NCBI GenBank assembly: GCA_037976565.1 | Contig: CP137668.1 | Span: 35,912,088-35,976,087 of the forward strand | DNA from: Mesocentrotus franciscanus | Taxonomy: Eukaryota; Echinodermata; Echinoidea; Camarodonta; Strongylocentrotidae | Direction: 5' to 3' | DNA length: 64,000 nucleotides | Part shown: piece by piece, positions 1 to 13,745 of the stretch | Numbering within the stretch: the stretch's first letter is position 1 | How the letters are laid out: every line of letters starts with the position of its first letter | Program-made: the position numbers and the translations under genes | The notes under the pieces: generated by a model | What the model was told of the DNA's origin: nothing | The model's database searches: none | Seen by the model: only the letters and a program-made list of their open reading frames with translations

Positions 1-1273
1 GAAGAGAAACTGAAGAAGTCACCAATATCAAGATTCACATAATTACAGCTCTGAGACCGAGAAATGCCCTATCTCATTACTAAATAATTTGTTTAATAAA
101 AGACTGATGCCTGGATGAATACTCAAGTAAATAAATCCATCATTATTGTCAAGAAGGCTCCCACACTGAACATGGATCAAGGGGAAGTCAATGATCTCTC
201 CTGAAAATCCAGGCCATCATTTTGATGATAGATTCTGAGTCCCTCCGCCCAACAACACCCCTTCATCTTCATCAGTTGTTCTCTTAAACATTCATGAGTC
301 AAGAAAAGCAAAGGCCTCATCGTTGTCACCTTTTTTAGAATTCATCAATCCATTTCCTCCCAGCATCCAATGTTTTACTTGGAGGATGGATCGGATGAGA
401 GGCGGATGATGAGGTATGAGATGATGAGAACAAAGATGGATTGATAATGGCAAGATTTTCTTTATCGAGGAAACAATTTCCAAAATTGCTTAGAAGAAAT
501 GTAACGTAAGCTAAACATTTATTAAAATCTCCCAATACTGATTCTGCTAACAGTCAAATGTTAAGATACAAAATCACCTACAACTACTTCTTTCCAAACA
601 AAATCTCAACTCTATTGCAATACTATATAAATTAATTTCTACAATGCTTGGCTAGCATTGAGTATTTTTTTTCCCATGAAACTATTTTAGTACACTCTCT
701 CAATTTCTCCTTATTTCTCCCTTTCTTTCTCCTCTTTTCTACATTGACACATAAGGTTGCAATGGAGTTCATGTCAGATACAATCCCCAAAAGTAATATA
801 ATGAATTAACAACTAGGAATATAAGAATAATTAACATTTCCTCTGCCTGATATTAACCAAAATATTAACACCCCCCTAGTTCTCCCCTGCCCCAAACAAA
901 TATTTTGACAACTCGACCACAAAACAGATGTTGATGTGTTATTCTGTGTATTGCTGTTGCATTACACCATGCCAAAAATAATGCACAGGTGCTTTTCCCC
1001 TATTGTTAACTTTACATTATGCACACTCAATTGCAGAACCACTTGCTCAGGTATGTTATGTCGCCCAAGCTAGCACGACTCTCGACTTCACCAATCCTTT
1101 CTTTACGATCTGCAGCTGATTCCCAACACCCAGTAACCTGAGGCATGATAACAATAATCCGCAGAGCGTTATGAAAGTCAACGACATCAGCTGTCCTTTG
1201 GGTGGTCACAAGAGGGCAGTAAAACAAGTCAACCCTGGATGCCACATTAGGTAAGTCAATGCACTCGGCAACA
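1..1273. other. Non-coding stretch, no gene seen
   Basis: AT-rich unique-looking sequence. Only short open frames occur, with no splice-flanked exon, domain or recognisable repeat. It ends at the TTAA that starts the first miniature transposon. Confidence 0.5.
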
Positions 1274-1665
1274 TTAAAGAGAAGGTTGAGTTCTGGGAAG
1301 AGGTGAAATATAATTTGTGAGCGTTATCATTGTTGTTATGCAAGTGTGGAAGAACATCAGATAAAAAATGTTCCCTGAAAAGCATGGGTCTTCAAATGCC
1401 TTCATATTTTAAATATGGCATGTAACAGCATAAAAATCGGGACAGATTTTTATGTCACATGTTTGTGTAGTCCCATATACATATTTCTGTGTAAAGTGCC
1501 TGTTACTTTACCAACACTGGGCCAAATTTCTTATCATTTTGATGATTCCAGAACCTTACAGTACACACCAATACTTATATGCTAGATGATCAACCTTTTC
1601 TGATCGATTCCACACCATTTCTTTCACAATGCAATCGCATGACCAGAACTCAACTTTATCTTTAA
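1274..1665 (-). mobile_element. Miniature inverted-repeat transposon, TTAA family, copy A
   Basis: This 392-bp element is bounded by TTAA at both ends, followed by inverted termini that start AGAGAAGGTTGAGTTCTGG on the left and read CCAGAACTCAACTTTATCT on the right. It has no coding capacity. Related copies lie at 29434-29830 (opposite orientation), 51124-51325 (truncated) and about 59116-59494 (diverged). TTAA target duplications are the hallmark of piggyBac-type transposases, but the termini do not start with the usual CCC, so the superfamily is an inference. Confidence 0.75.
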
Positions 1666-4016
1666 CAGCAGGTCTTTCACATGGATGCTGATATATCTTG
1701 TTCTTTACAAGCTCTTGTTTGAAAAGCCATATAATGTTTCTTCCATGGCACTAGGGGGCAGCAAACAATTTCAAATCAATCAAGACATTGAGCAAGTAAG
1801 AGCTTACACAATACAACAAAATATATGAGTACTTTTTTCTAGCCGCTTCAATGAGGAAGCCATTTATTCACGAGCAATAATTATGATTGCTCCCACATAA
1901 TCATAGCTTTCTGAATTTGTTAAAACTAAATTATCCAACTTGCTTGACCAAGTAACAAGATGACTAGCTACAGAGACATTCAGCTCTGGGTGATGAAGCA
2001 CTGTGAGTAGTTTCATATCTACCCAAGCTTGGTAAACATAATTGTGTGATGCTGCCCTCTGTGATGTACATGAGTACAGTTCATGTATGAAACAAAATAC
2101 ACACGTGTGGAAGCTATGAGAAGCGAAATGCAATCTGCAATATTAACCCCTTTGACTGCTGGATACTTTTATTCTCCTATGCTTAACACACAGGAACCAC
2201 CTGGTTCTCATAGCCAATGGGTTAAAATAGTTATTTCCTGATTTCTTTCATGTAATAAATGTTGCTTGTACTGGCTAGACTTTGCAAGCAGTAATGTTAA
2301 CATTTTGTTTACGTACAAGTACAAATATTTTACAAATTTATCGATAAAAACAGGCATATTTATGGAAAAGGATAATATTGATCTCCATAACCGAAAATTC
2401 TATTATTGAAAACATGCTATACAGTATTTTCTCTATTTACAAAAGTTTTGTTTCTTTGAACTCCTCTACTGACTGAACGAGCAATTAGAATGAACTATAA
2501 CGTTAGTACATTTCAATCACTGATGTTTGATAAGTAACTTACATTTACTGAAATTAATCTTCCTTTTAAATATATATATATTTCAAATTTTAAATCAGGT
2601 TGCTTAGATACACTGAGCTAATTAATAAGAATTGCACTATAGAATGGAGAAAAAAAACTCTTCAAAATGCAATCATCGATAATGGAACTAAGGAAACCAG
2701 GCAATCGATCCACTCCAATAAATCTAATGGGCATAGGTATGAATTATTTAGTGTGAATGTTTACCACCATGGGAGGATTTTTCTCAGAAAAGGTCTTATG
2801 AATTTTTGATAAATTGAGAGACAAGGAGAACTACAAGTTATCACCAATGATCTTGATTCTTCACTGGATAGAGAGACAGTCTTGTGATTTCATTAACATA
2901 ATGAATTTATCTCCAATTGGTTTTTTAATACTTAATACTTAACAGTGAATATTTACTTTTCTTAATAGTGTTTATCTAATATATCACCATTGTAGACATA
3001 TTGTGCAATTCAGCCTCTGGGTTGCAATGCAATCATTTCTGACCAATGATGCTATTTAGACATGATGTGAATAAAAGATAATTCCATATTGGAAAACATT
3101 GGAGATCATGCCAATATATCCATCTCTTAAACATTAAAAGATTTACACATTAAGAATACTTAAACAATTTTTATGTAATTATTGTTTCATTGCTAAATGT
3201 AAATGCTATAATGTGCATTTACAAGTATGTGAGACATTGAATGGTAAGTAACCAATACTGTATTCATCAAGTTATTCAATCAGCTCTCATTTTCTATTAA
3301 ATGGCTCAATTGATATGAATAGAATTAACCAAAACATAATCACGTTTCTTTTCAGCTTGACTGATGTCACATTCCAACTATAAAGGTCCAAATAAATATC
3401 TTGAGTTGAATAGATTTTTTTTCTAATGCAATATCTTTCATCAGGTTTTCAAATGTACATTACTTGCCAATAGGGTACATTCAGCTTGAAACACACTAAT
3501 GCCTTTAAGGCAATGAAATAATGCTTGACTGTACAAAGCCTATATCACAATGCACGATCAAAACCGAAATCGACAGCTAGAAAGTTCAAACAATGCCAAT
3601 CTCTCCATGTAAACTACATATTTACCCTATCAATAAAGCGCCCACTTGAACAGATGGGCAGAGAAATAGGGACGGACTTCATCGCCATGGAAACAAAATT
3701 CAAACACCGGGATGTAAACAGGGTATTGTATTGACTCAAATTTCCTCAGGAGAGCTGGAAAGGGTAAACATTGGGTCGGCCTGGAAAATGAAGAAATCTG
3801 ACAGTTAATTTCTCACTCCAGTGGCCAGAACTTCCTGAGAATATACACGATGCCCGCATTATTGAAATAATTGAGAACTGCTTAGCCCACGGCCCAGTCT
3901 TCCGTCATCCGTCGCCTCCTTCTATCATTCTCCAGCCCCGTTCACATATGATGCCATAAACCAACTCAAGAAAATGAAGAGACAACATGTTCCATTTTCC
4001 CTACTTGGTTGGTTTG
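1666..4016. other. Non-coding stretch with one small hairpin repeat
   Basis: No supported gene. The only structure seen is the roughly 85-bp TTAACCC hairpin repeat near 2143-2226. The remaining sequence is AT-rich with scattered short open frames that lack splice signals. Confidence 0.5.
2143..2226. repeat. Short TTAACCC...GGGTTAA hairpin repeat, copy 1
   Basis: The segment begins TTAACCCC and ends AATGGGTTAAAA, so its ends are inverted. Similar 82-86 bp segments occur at 30876-30960, 39483-39564 and 47733-47817, with related interiors (ggcccctgta / aagcctatggg). They look like one family of very small inverted-repeat elements. Confidence 0.55.
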
Positions 4017-4215
4017 TATTTAACCTGACTGCTATGAAAGCATGTGCATGCTTCTACGTAAGCACCTAGGGGACTGACAGCTTTAAGTCCTCTCCTAGGG
4101 ACTTGGTAAAGAGGATTGATGCATTACCAAAGGGCCCTAGTGCATCATCTTGATTTCAAACACAGGACCTCTCAGTTACAAGATCACTGCTTCATCATTG
4201 AGCTAGCAGGCCTTC
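4017..4215 (-). mobile_element. tRNA-derived SINE, family B
   Basis: Read on the minus strand, the right end has a tRNA-like head with an A-box-like start (tagctcaatgatgaagca) and a B-box-like stretch (aggtcctgtgtttgaaatc). It is followed by a body also found at 59700-59822 (actgctaagaaaacatg, aagcacc). There is no coding capacity. Degraded copy. Confidence 0.55.
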
Positions 4216-5369
4216 CCAAGTGAAGTACACCTAACTTTTCTATATCTTACAATGCAAAAACAACACATAGGGGCCCATGTTGCACAGCAATAGTTTTCTC
4301 ATCGCGACTTGCCATTCATTTACAGATAAAATGGTGTTTATTTGGCTGGCTTTGGCAGCTTTTTGAAGCGGTAAATCATGCCATGTGTAAACATGACTTT
4401 AGTCATAATATTTACCTTCTCCATGGAGCAAACACATTCATATTGTATGTGTTTTCAAGACCGTGAACATCGGATTTGAAAGGAGTCTCAATCCAATTAA
4501 TGTAGTTAATGACATTCTTATCTCAAAAGAATCAAACCTGATTCAGTATGCCTCATACCCAAACTGAAAAGCATTTTTTTACAATTACAAAAGATAATTA
4601 ATATTTAGATTAAAAAGTCTTGGCTTACTCCAGTGGCAGGGACATGTATAGGATAATAATATAATTAGTTACATTACATGACTTCTATAATGCATTAAAA
4701 TCTCAAGATTCAAAATTTCAATATGCATTCTTTTTTTCTTCACTCAGTCAACATGTTCCCTTACAGAATGAAATATACCCATGGAATTTAACATGCTTCA
4801 TTAATAAAAATCCTTGGTAATATAGGAAGTCTCATTACATTAAATAACAAATCATCAAGTATAATATTTCTCCCTCTTTATCGAGAGAAAACATTGTAAT
4901 TAATCATGTAATTCCTTTTCATGGCAACAAAATGTGATCAATGACATCATACACAAATCCCTAAGGAGGCATACAGACTGCATGCATATAAATTTCTCCA
5001 ATGTTTGATCTCAAAATATACTTTTTATGTTAAAATGTTTATCTAGAAAAAAATTCATTGGCAGCCCTTTGGGGATGATTTAAAGTAATAGCATGCAATC
5101 AAATAAGACAGAGCCCGCCGAATATCTCTTCACGGTCAGTGCTATCGGCTCAATTTCCCTGGAGAGATTTTTGGAAACTATTAGGGTTATGATCAATTCA
5201 TCTGATCTGATACAGAAATGGCCTACCGGTAGCTTGAATTACACAGGACTAGAAATGGATTATTATTGGGGCAAGCATGAATATAGGTCAGTAGCTTTCT
5301 CGCTCTACATCAATTTTCTAAAAGGGAATTACTTTGGTTCCATTTTATTACAGTGTATATCCTCTGTAG
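4216..5369. other. Non-coding stretch, no gene seen
   Basis: AT-rich sequence without a convincing exon or repeat. A 101-codon open frame at 5093-5398 runs into the SINE that follows and has no protein-like features. Confidence 0.5.
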
Positions 5370-5588
5370 TGGAGGTGTCATGGTATAGCAACTCTTGAAC
5401 TCGACTCTCAATTCAAGGGTTGAGGGTTCAAATTCCAGCCCGGCACTAACCTTCTTATGGCAAGATGTTAACCCAAATTTGCCACTCTCCACCCCGGTGT
5501 AAATGGGTACTTAACAATTGCTGGGCCCTCTGGAAGAACAGCATTGATGCTGCTCTAATGAGCAAAGCACTGCTTTAGTAAATGATAT
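5370..5588 (+). mobile_element. tRNA-derived SINE, family A
   Basis: The tRNA-like head ggaggtgtcatggtatagca is followed by a B-box (gggttcaaattcc, 5424-5436). The body (tggcaagatgttaa, ccaccccggtgtaaatgg, caattgctggg) is shared with copies at 26798-27053, 27545-27760 (minus) and 36179-36405. RNA polymerase III would transcribe an active copy, and retrotransposition would rely on a partner LINE. Confidence 0.7.
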
Positions 5589-5680
5589 TTTCCAAATAGC
5601 CTACTTTTTTTTATCAGTTACAAAAAATAAGTTCATATCTCAGTTAGATTAAATGTGAATTTTTTGACAACCATTGATTA

Positions 5681-5882
5681 CTGTAAACGTGGTAATATTC
5701 GCGGTGCTTTAATTTTCGCGGATTTCGCGCTAAAGTCGGTGTCCGCGAATATATAAGCATGACTTCTTATCCGTGTTTTGAACGGGCTGAATTGCGTGCA
5801 ACGCGAATCTAAGAACCTGCGAATATGTTTTGGGGTCGCTCAGCGCAAAAAATTAATCACGCGAAAATAACAGCGTTTACAG
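5681..5882. mobile_element. TA-flanked miniature inverted-repeat transposon (CTGTAAACG ends)
   Basis: This 202-bp non-coding element starts CTGTAAACGTGGTAAT and ends with the inverted counterpart ending CGTTTACAG. It is flanked on both sides by TA (5679-5680 and 5883-5884). The interior is unusually CpG-rich (repeated TTCGCG and CGCGAA). A TA target duplication fits the Tc1/mariner superfamily. Similar elements are, from memory, widespread in marine invertebrate genomes. Confidence 0.8.
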
Positions 5883-5889
5883 TACTGCA

Positions 5890-6130
5890 TTTATCTCTCT
5901 CTCTCTCTCTCTCTGTCTCCCCCTCTCTTTCTCTCTCTCTCTCTCTCATTCTCTCTATTGCCTCTCTTTCTCCTTCACATATATTGATATCTTTCTCACT
6001 CTCTCTCTTTCTTTCTCTCTCTCTCTCTCCTTCACGTATATCGATATCTCTCTCACTCTCTCTTTCTTTCTCTCTCTCTCTCCCTCTTTTTCATTCTCTC
6101 TCCTTCACGTATATCGATATCTCTCTCACT
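5890..6130. repeat. CT-rich microsatellite with embedded TATCGATATC units
   Basis: The tract is mostly (CT)n on the plus strand. Three roughly 60-bp units, each with a TTCACGTATATCGATATC-like core, recur inside it, so it is a microsatellite that has itself been tandemly duplicated. The long open frame across it (Ser/Leu-rich) is low-complexity and not a gene. Confidence 0.8.
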
Positions 6131-7752
6131 CCTTCAATTTCCATTACCAATATGCAAACACGAATGCATGCTGCCCAAATAATACGTGAGTCAAAGTAGG
6201 TCATGTTGCAATCAAACAGTGGACATCTTTCTCAACACTCACAGATCCATATGCAAATACATGTACTAGAAGCAGGATAGAATTACTGAAGAAAAAAATG
6301 ACCAAGTTATATCTTTATACAGCTGCCACACTAAACAATTAAAACCTACAATCCAAGTAGTCCTAGTTTTGACAGGTTCTAATTGCATGCATACTTTCAA
6401 ACAGTGCACCTTCACTTTGTAGAGAAGGGTGCATTCCATCAGCTAACCGAAAAAAGGACACTTATGTCATGTACTTTCAACGTCTGTAATGTCCTTTTAG
6501 CAGTGAAGTGATGATTTTGCAATGTCTTTAAGAATCCAAAGTTATATGAAAATGAAATTCACATCTGTTTCAAAAGTAAAAATCTGGGCTAGTGCAATAT
6601 TTTTTACTCATCAAAAAGGCATCTAATGTTGTGTATTATTTGATAGTGATCCATCAATTATAAAAAGCATATTTTCACAATCACTATTCTATTGATATAA
6701 ATTAATATTATTTTAAATTTCATACACAAAACTTGGAAGAAAAGATGCCAGCTGTCAGGCCTGACCAACTACTGAAGTTCAATGAACTAATCAAGTGCGT
6801 CAAAGTTATTGTAATGTTTTAAGAAATGCCATTCTTATTTTGGCTCTAACTCTATCTCTACAGATAACAGTTTACATTTCTATTCTGAAAATTGGAGTGG
6901 TAAATGTATCTGCAATGATAGTGTGTGGAACATTTTTAAAGGCCATCAAACTCATCAAAACCTCTTGAATAAACTAAAAACAATGCAATAATCCCAATTT
7001 GCTGTGAAATTACAAAGATGGGGGGTTACTTCTTCTTTCTGTTCTTTTTTCTTCTGGGGGGTTTTTGTTTGGGGGGAGGGTCTAAGCTGGAAAGGAATGA
7101 GTCAAGGAAGGGATGAATCACAGAACCCTAAACAACCACTAAGCTTGCATGATCCAATTGTTTATGTCCTGGAGAGGGAGTCACTGATTAAAGCTGAAAT
7201 TGAGTTGGGTGGATTTCTGATGGAGTACTAGCCTAGCTTAGAGAGAGAGAGAGAGAGAGAGAAAGGCAATGTGCCTCTGATTTGCATCCTCTGAGCAATG
7301 CAAGTGATTATATTTTGGAAAGAACTGTAACTCCATTTCAAAAATAATACAGCTTGTTTGGGGTCCTATAAACCAGTTTGTATGCTTGCTTTGGATATTG
7401 TCAAGCAAGAAAACTAAAATCGAATTTGTCATGATATTGAGGCATAGCATTTCAACATATACCTTTTCTTTCTTTCTTTCTTTTATAAATTATATTCTAT
7501 TTCAAGCATAATATGGATTCTACAAACCCATTTGTTTCCATGATTGGTAGGAAGACTATGTGGAGTCAGGAAAGATAGCAATGTCACATTCACTATAGTG
7601 GAGGAACATTTCAAAGTTAAATTTTCTTTCCATTTTTTAAATGAAAAATTGCATTTATGCATGCTCAGTATTGATCCCAAGGTTAGATCTAGGATTCTAG
7701 GTTCAAAATTAAACTAAATAAATTATTTAAAACAAGGGAAACGCTCTCGGCG
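6131..7752. other. Non-coding stretch, no gene seen
   Basis: AT-rich sequence with a short GA run (about 7239-7262) and a short TTTC run (about 7467-7482). No exon or larger repeat is recognised. Confidence 0.5.
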
Positions 7753-8554
7753 GTCTCGCCTGCATTACGCAATTCGTTATGATGAAAAGTTGAGGTTGGG
7801 ACATTATTTATGGGCAGAATGGCCCATTAACAGGCCCCCCAAAATCAAATCCTTTGAATATAATCATCATTTTTAAGTGAATATTGACAAAGAATCATCA
7901 GAAGAATTATTTACTATTATTTGTACCAAGATTGACAACTTTCATGAAATATGAACAAATAACAAAAATTGATTTCTTAATTCTCATATTAAGTTGTGAA
8001 ACATAATCCAAGTCTACTGACCTTTGACCTTGACTCTGTGACCTGGAATTTGTGTTAATGATTTGTGATACTTAATTACCCTTGGGTACAAGTTTCATGG
8101 AATTTGAACAAACACTTTTGAAATTATGCTAAAATTTCAAAATCTTGATGTTGATGCCACAACAAAGTCTAAGTTTCCAGACCTGAAATGATATTTGACC
8201 TTTACTTTGTCACCTAAAAGACTAATCACATGATTGGCGATACTTGATAACCCTTATGTTCAAGTTTCATGGAATAGGAATGTATACTTTCAAAATTATG
8301 ATAACAATTCAAAATCTTAGCCTGATGCCACAACATAGTTAAGTTTGTTGACCTGAAATTCTACTCACATGATTGGGGATACTTGATAACCCTTTACTCA
8401 AGTTTCATTGAATAAGAACTTATACTTTCAAAATTATATTACAATTCAACTTAACCTCAACAACATAGTTAAACCTGAAAACCTGATGATTTACTTGCAA
8501 GTTTCAGGACCTGAAAAGGCGCCTATGTCTCGCTTTTTGCTACGCAGGCGAGAC
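7753..8554. mobile_element. Inverted-end element with internal tandem repeats, copy 1
   Basis: The ends are GTCTCGCCTGC (7753-7763) and GCAGGCGAGAC (8544-8554), an 11-bp perfect inverted pair. The interior consists of diverged tandem units carrying tgacctttgaccttgac, gattggggatacttgataaccc and caagtttcatggaat. The same organisation with more units is at 40155-41090. No protein is encoded, so this is a non-autonomous element of unknown superfamily. Confidence 0.65.
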
Positions 8555-9162
8555 AAAAACTTGAAGACACACACACAAAAAAAGGGTTTCATATTTTATA
8601 AGTGCCTTTCAGGTCAAAGTTTGAAAGGGGGGGGCAATTTGGATCATATTTTTTGTGTACTAAATGTATATGTACACCTATTGCCAACAAGAAAACAACA
8701 CAAGTGCTACTTTTCTTCCCACATTTTGTTTGAGTACTCAAAGTATGCACCATGTACCCCTCCCCATCCACCAATGGTAACACTTGAACCTTTTCAATTA
8801 CAAGTCCATGTGCAATATTCCAATTGCATAGTAGATTGGTATAGGCAGCTGTCCTATGCCATATTGACTATAGTATCTCGATAAGGTGATGAAGTTGACA
8901 GGTCAACAATTGTCAAGCATCCTTTGATGAAATCATTGATGGCATCGCAATGAACTCTGCTCCTTTGAGGTTTCCATCTGCGAGAAATGTTGTGTCGTGA
9001 ATATGGAAACATGAAACACATTTCTCAATGATCTTGTGTTCAGCTACACTTTTCAAAATGATTCAGTCCCTATGTATTTCTCCCTTTTATCAATTATATT
9101 TCCAGGTAGTGTCATCGCTTTGAAAGATGCGACAATCAGATTGAGACAAAGTATGTCTCGGG

Positions 9163-9415
9163 GCATCAAATTTTGTTATCGATCGTCAGGAATATATTAT
9201 CAATTCATAACTGTACGACTTATCATATCCTTGTAACATTTGACAACTTTGTCAGAGCGATAGCTGAGAGATATTAGAAATACAGGTCTGGTGCATCAAC
9301 TTTTTTTATCAAACGTCTGGAAGATATTATCAATTCATGACTGTATGGCTTATCATATGCTTGTAGCATTTGACAACTTCTGTCAGCGCAATAGCGGAGA
9401 TATTAGAAATATATG
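9163..9415. repeat. Two-copy tandem duplication, about 130-bp unit
   Basis: Both halves share gcatcaaatttt...tatc, atattatcaattcat, cttatcatatccttgtaacatttgac and agcgatagctgagagatattagaaat-type blocks in the same order, with point differences and short indels. It is old enough to have diverged. No coding content. Confidence 0.7.
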
Positions 9416-11576
9416 TAGAAAGAACTTCCTCCAAGAACCATAGCCGATTGCTCTGTCAAGCATATCCAAATGTAGGTGATTGGGCTCTGCCTTTTTGGTG
9501 ACTTTAATCAGTGTGTTATAATAAGAGGGTTTTTTCCACAGTTCCTGAGCTCTGCAATGCAAGTTGTATGACATGCTCCAGAGACAATCGCTCAGAAGTC
9601 AATATCCTACACTGACCAAATTCTTCATTGCAACCCTAGATCAAATGCTACACCTAACCATTTCCTTAATCCTAAACCTAAAACCAAAGTACAACCCTAA
9701 CCATAACCTGATACCTCATAAAGTAAAGCCCAAATCCATTATAGCCAGAGCACTATGTCAGAGCACTATGACGCAATGCAATTCAAAGTTGACTGATGAA
9801 GTCACTTTTAAAGATCCAAGTTCAGAGACTGTAAACTTCAATCAATTCTATTATCAATCCGTCATCTGACATGTCATGAGCTTCTATGGACCCAATATCT
9901 CAAAGTGATTTCCCTCTGGTCGTCAGTGCTTCAGTGCTTTAGAATAGCCCAACCCATCACAGAGATTTAAATGAGAAATTCTCCGATGATTTTCAGGTGA
10001 GATGATTTCTGAATTAGATGGAGCTAAAATTGAACTCCCAACTCATTCCTCTCCACTCTATATTTACCTCCTCCTTCACTGCTCATTTACCATGTAATAA
10101 GCTACCTTTTCAAGGTCTTCATTTCATTCTCTCTATCTCACTCTCTAATCTACTATTGATATCCTCATTGCTAAATGAGAGCTCATATACCATGCTCACA
10201 GGCATCAGTGCATAATTGTCTTTCATAAAACCTGACACACATTTTCTCCACATATGAGCTTCTTTTCTATATTCTCTCACTTTATTATGGTACTGTCACA
10301 TTTTGTCTTTATTTTTTTATTTCCACAGTGAAATATTATTATCTAATATTATTAAATAGGCCTAACAGTGATCAGTTTCCTTTCCTTTTTTCCTATAATT
10401 GTCCATTTCTTTAATTTCCTGTCAAATGTGGTGATTCATCTTTAATTTTTTTTAAAACACTTTACACCACACTCCCTTTGGTATATCTTTATAATCCTTT
10501 TATGCCCTGCTTACTTCCATTTTATTCCATGATTGCATCATTTCCTTCTTTTTACACCACCATTTTCCCCTGTACTTTCTAAACCATCCTTCCTACTTTC
10601 TGATCAAATACAAAATGCCTATTAGTCAACTCCATGATCTATTGCTCTCCCCTGCTGTACATAGCTGTACAATGTTTGCTAACTAACTCTCCAACACTGG
10701 CAGCTTCAGTCACTTGGTATTAAAAAGTACACACCTGAAAAATCACATCTAACCCCCCATTTACACTAACTAAACTCTCATATAGCTGTATGAAAACCAT
10801 ATACGCTAAGAAATTACTTTTTCCAGTCTGAACATTGTACATGTATAACGAACATCGTTCAATGAAAAGTTGTGTATAGTTCAATAGGAGCAATGTTTCA
10901 AATGAAAACTCGATAATGAAGAATAAGGTTCCATTTCTAACTGTGAATGTCATATCGCACAAAAAGCGTAAAACTGGGCGAGGCTTATCATGAGTGTGCA
11001 CTGATGTCTAGCCTACTACCATCCAAGCAGACACTACACATATATCAACTGACCTCTTTTAAACAATTTCTTTTCTTCTATATTCTTTCACACAATACTT
11101 TTTTTCATATACCGGTACACCTTTTGCTGTACAATTTGATTCCTTATACAACATATCTTCATGAGTTTTGTATAGATTTTCTCTCGTCTGAACGGTCTAT
11201 GGCTCTCCACACTGGCGCGCTTCGAGCAGAGGGAATTGAAAAGTACATACCGGACACTCAGATCTAATTCATACGATTCACTTGATTGGTACCATATAGG
11301 ATTAGAATGTGTTTGGCTTCTGGTACACATGCCTGTTTGAATTGTGGCTAGTTAAAGGTACAATCAAATTTGCACTGATCATCAAATCCTTGTCATTTTT
11401 GTAATATTATATTTCTCACTATTTGAAGAGAGTGGAAACTGAATGATAAAGTTTAGCAAGGAAGAGAAGGAAGCACTTACACAACCACTAATTCTGTATG
11501 CTTTATGCTTTTATAATGCACTATGGATTTATGGTAAATTTAAAGGTAAGCAATATACCTTAATGCCATGCCACCC

Positions 11577-11700
11577 CTACCACCACCACCACAACAACAA
11601 CCCCACCACCTCCACCAACCCAACACCACAGACACAATGGCATCACTACATATACACCACTATCACCACCACCACCACCACCAACAACAACAACAATCAA
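11577..11700. repeat. CCA/ACA-rich microsatellite
   Basis: Imperfect CAC, ACC and ACA triplets run through this stretch (His/Thr/Asn-rich when translated). Low complexity, not coding. Confidence 0.75.
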
Positions 11701-12768
11701 CATACACTCCTTTGTACAAGTGAACATTTAATTCTACCTCACAAATGTAATACTGAACCCTGCTGTGCCATCATTTTTATTTAAAATGATATGATTTTAC
11801 TGCTAAATTTCTTTATTCATAACTTTCATTCATAAAATTGGCATAGAATATATTGCACAGTACAAACTAAAAATGGACGACATTGGTATTTTTAGTGTGA
11901 TATGCATCAATGGCAATGAAACAGTCAAAAGGCTACCTTTACCACTATATGCACTACCACAACCATCACAACCACAACCAAAATTCCGCCTTTGCTCTCG
12001 CCACCAATGACCCTCTTTCCTATGCTATCACTCTCGGAATCACTTTGACTCTGGCTTGGTATTATCTTAATGATAGATGTTCATAGGGGTAATGCAGCTG
12101 CTCGGTTTTTCAGAGCTACCCCAAGCTTGATTTTGCCCGGTAATACATGGAAAATCATTCCACAGCTTCAATCACTCACTCTGTTTAGATAGTGGAATGC
12201 TATGCACTCTGCGGAATTACGAGTGAGCCAGGTGTGTTCCCCATGTTTTGCTTTAGGGTTTGGTCTCAACTCCACAATATATGCTTCTTGTCTTTGACTT
12301 TCCGCATCCTCTCACTTGAATTTCTTCTGCTCAAAGTTCAGCCCAAAACTTATCATTATGTTCATTGGTGATATGATGTTAAACACTATAAATTCTGGCA
12401 ATATTCCTTACTTTTTTGTTGAAGCATACAAATAATGATTGACTTTAACTACTACATATATTTTACAACCCTTCAGTACAAGTGCATAACTTTTGCATTA
12501 AGGCACACGTATTTACTCATGATGGGCTTGTTTTCACTGAGGCAAAGTTTCGTTCAATAAGGCGAGATTAAACATTTTAGCTGGTAGTGGGAACATTTCC
12601 TATGACAGATTTTGGAGATAACATTAGTCATCCCTTGTGTTCAGACAGCACAGGTTCCAATTGCCCTAGAACATGGTTTATATCAAATTAATATAATGCT
12701 ATCATCTGAAGTCCGAACCAATGAAGCTACTGGACCAAAAGTAGGTCTAAAAGTGATAAATAATTTGT

Positions 12769-12838
12769 CTGTTAAGAACCAGAAGGGCAATAGCTCATAT
12801 TATTGAAAACAAAGTTAAAGCCTTTCTGACTCTCAGCT
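12769..12838. repeat. Small hairpin repeat with AGAACCAGAAGGGC arm, copy 1
   Basis: The left arm gttaagaaccagaagggcaa pairs with the right arm gcctttctgactctcagc. A full copy with the same arms is at 29087-29162, and single-arm copies (acacccttctggctctcaac) are at 24789-24820, 25790-25820, 38393-38425 and 43363-43396. Confidence 0.5.
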
Positions 12839-13745
12839 GAACAATGTGAAAGGAGAAAATAATATGGGAAAGGAGGGTAGATCAAAAATAAATCCACAAT
12901 TATACTCACGGTTGTCTCTTTGGGGTTATCTTTCATTTCAATTTCGATTCATCACAATATGAGTATGTTTCTGCAGCTTTATACAACTTGGACAAAAAAT
13001 TCATACAGGATATTTTGTAAGAAACTACATAATCGCACAGCTGCAGCCACTGACAAAATGATATTTAAAAAGAAACCCAGCTTTTGTTAAGAATCTTTAA
13101 TCTCTTTAAACATTTGATGAGTTATGTGTTGATGGGAAATTAAATTTTTAATGTTATTTTATTTTAATGGAAGTTTCTAATGTCTGCAATATAAGTTTAT
13201 TTCAGCCTTATGGCTGCTATTTTTTAATGTTTTTTTTATCAACGCCCCCAGAATACTTCAATTAATTGAATTCAGTTTAATATTGAAAAAAACAGGAAAT
13301 GAACAAATGTCCCCTTTTACACAATCAGCTGAAGTGGATAGCACATTATCTGAATTCTCAGAAGCTAGCACAGATGTGGTACACCTTTACTGATTGCAGT
13401 TCACACATGGGGCATATCTCACAAAGATATAGACATGTTAAAGGCCATCTTGTATTCTGAAATGGAGATGCATTTTAAGAGAAAGAACCTAGCTGAAATG
13501 GCATTCTGAATTGTTCATCAAGCAGTATAAAGTTGATCAATTTCATTACCAACATGTAAACAAACATGAGAAAATCTGCTAAAAAGCACATCTGCTGAAG
13601 AATGCCAACTTATGCACACATTGGACTACATAATCTTCTACTGTTTATGAACTGCTATGAATATTTGCTAATCCTCTGTTAATCACTATAGCTATTTTAG
13701 ATAATCTATCAAATCTGTTGACAGATATCATTTATTTAGAGCCTT

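Larger units (their letters stand above)
8555..13745. other. Non-coding stretch with small repeats only
   Basis: No supported gene. It contains a roughly 130-bp tandem duplication (9163-9415), a CCA/ACA-rich tract (11577-11700) and a small hairpin repeat (12769-12838). Open frames here are short and AT-driven. Confidence 0.45.

Noticed and set aside
8408..8884. 158-codon plus-strand frame
   Set aside because: Starts inside the inverted-end repeat and ends in unique DNA, with no domain. Chance frame.
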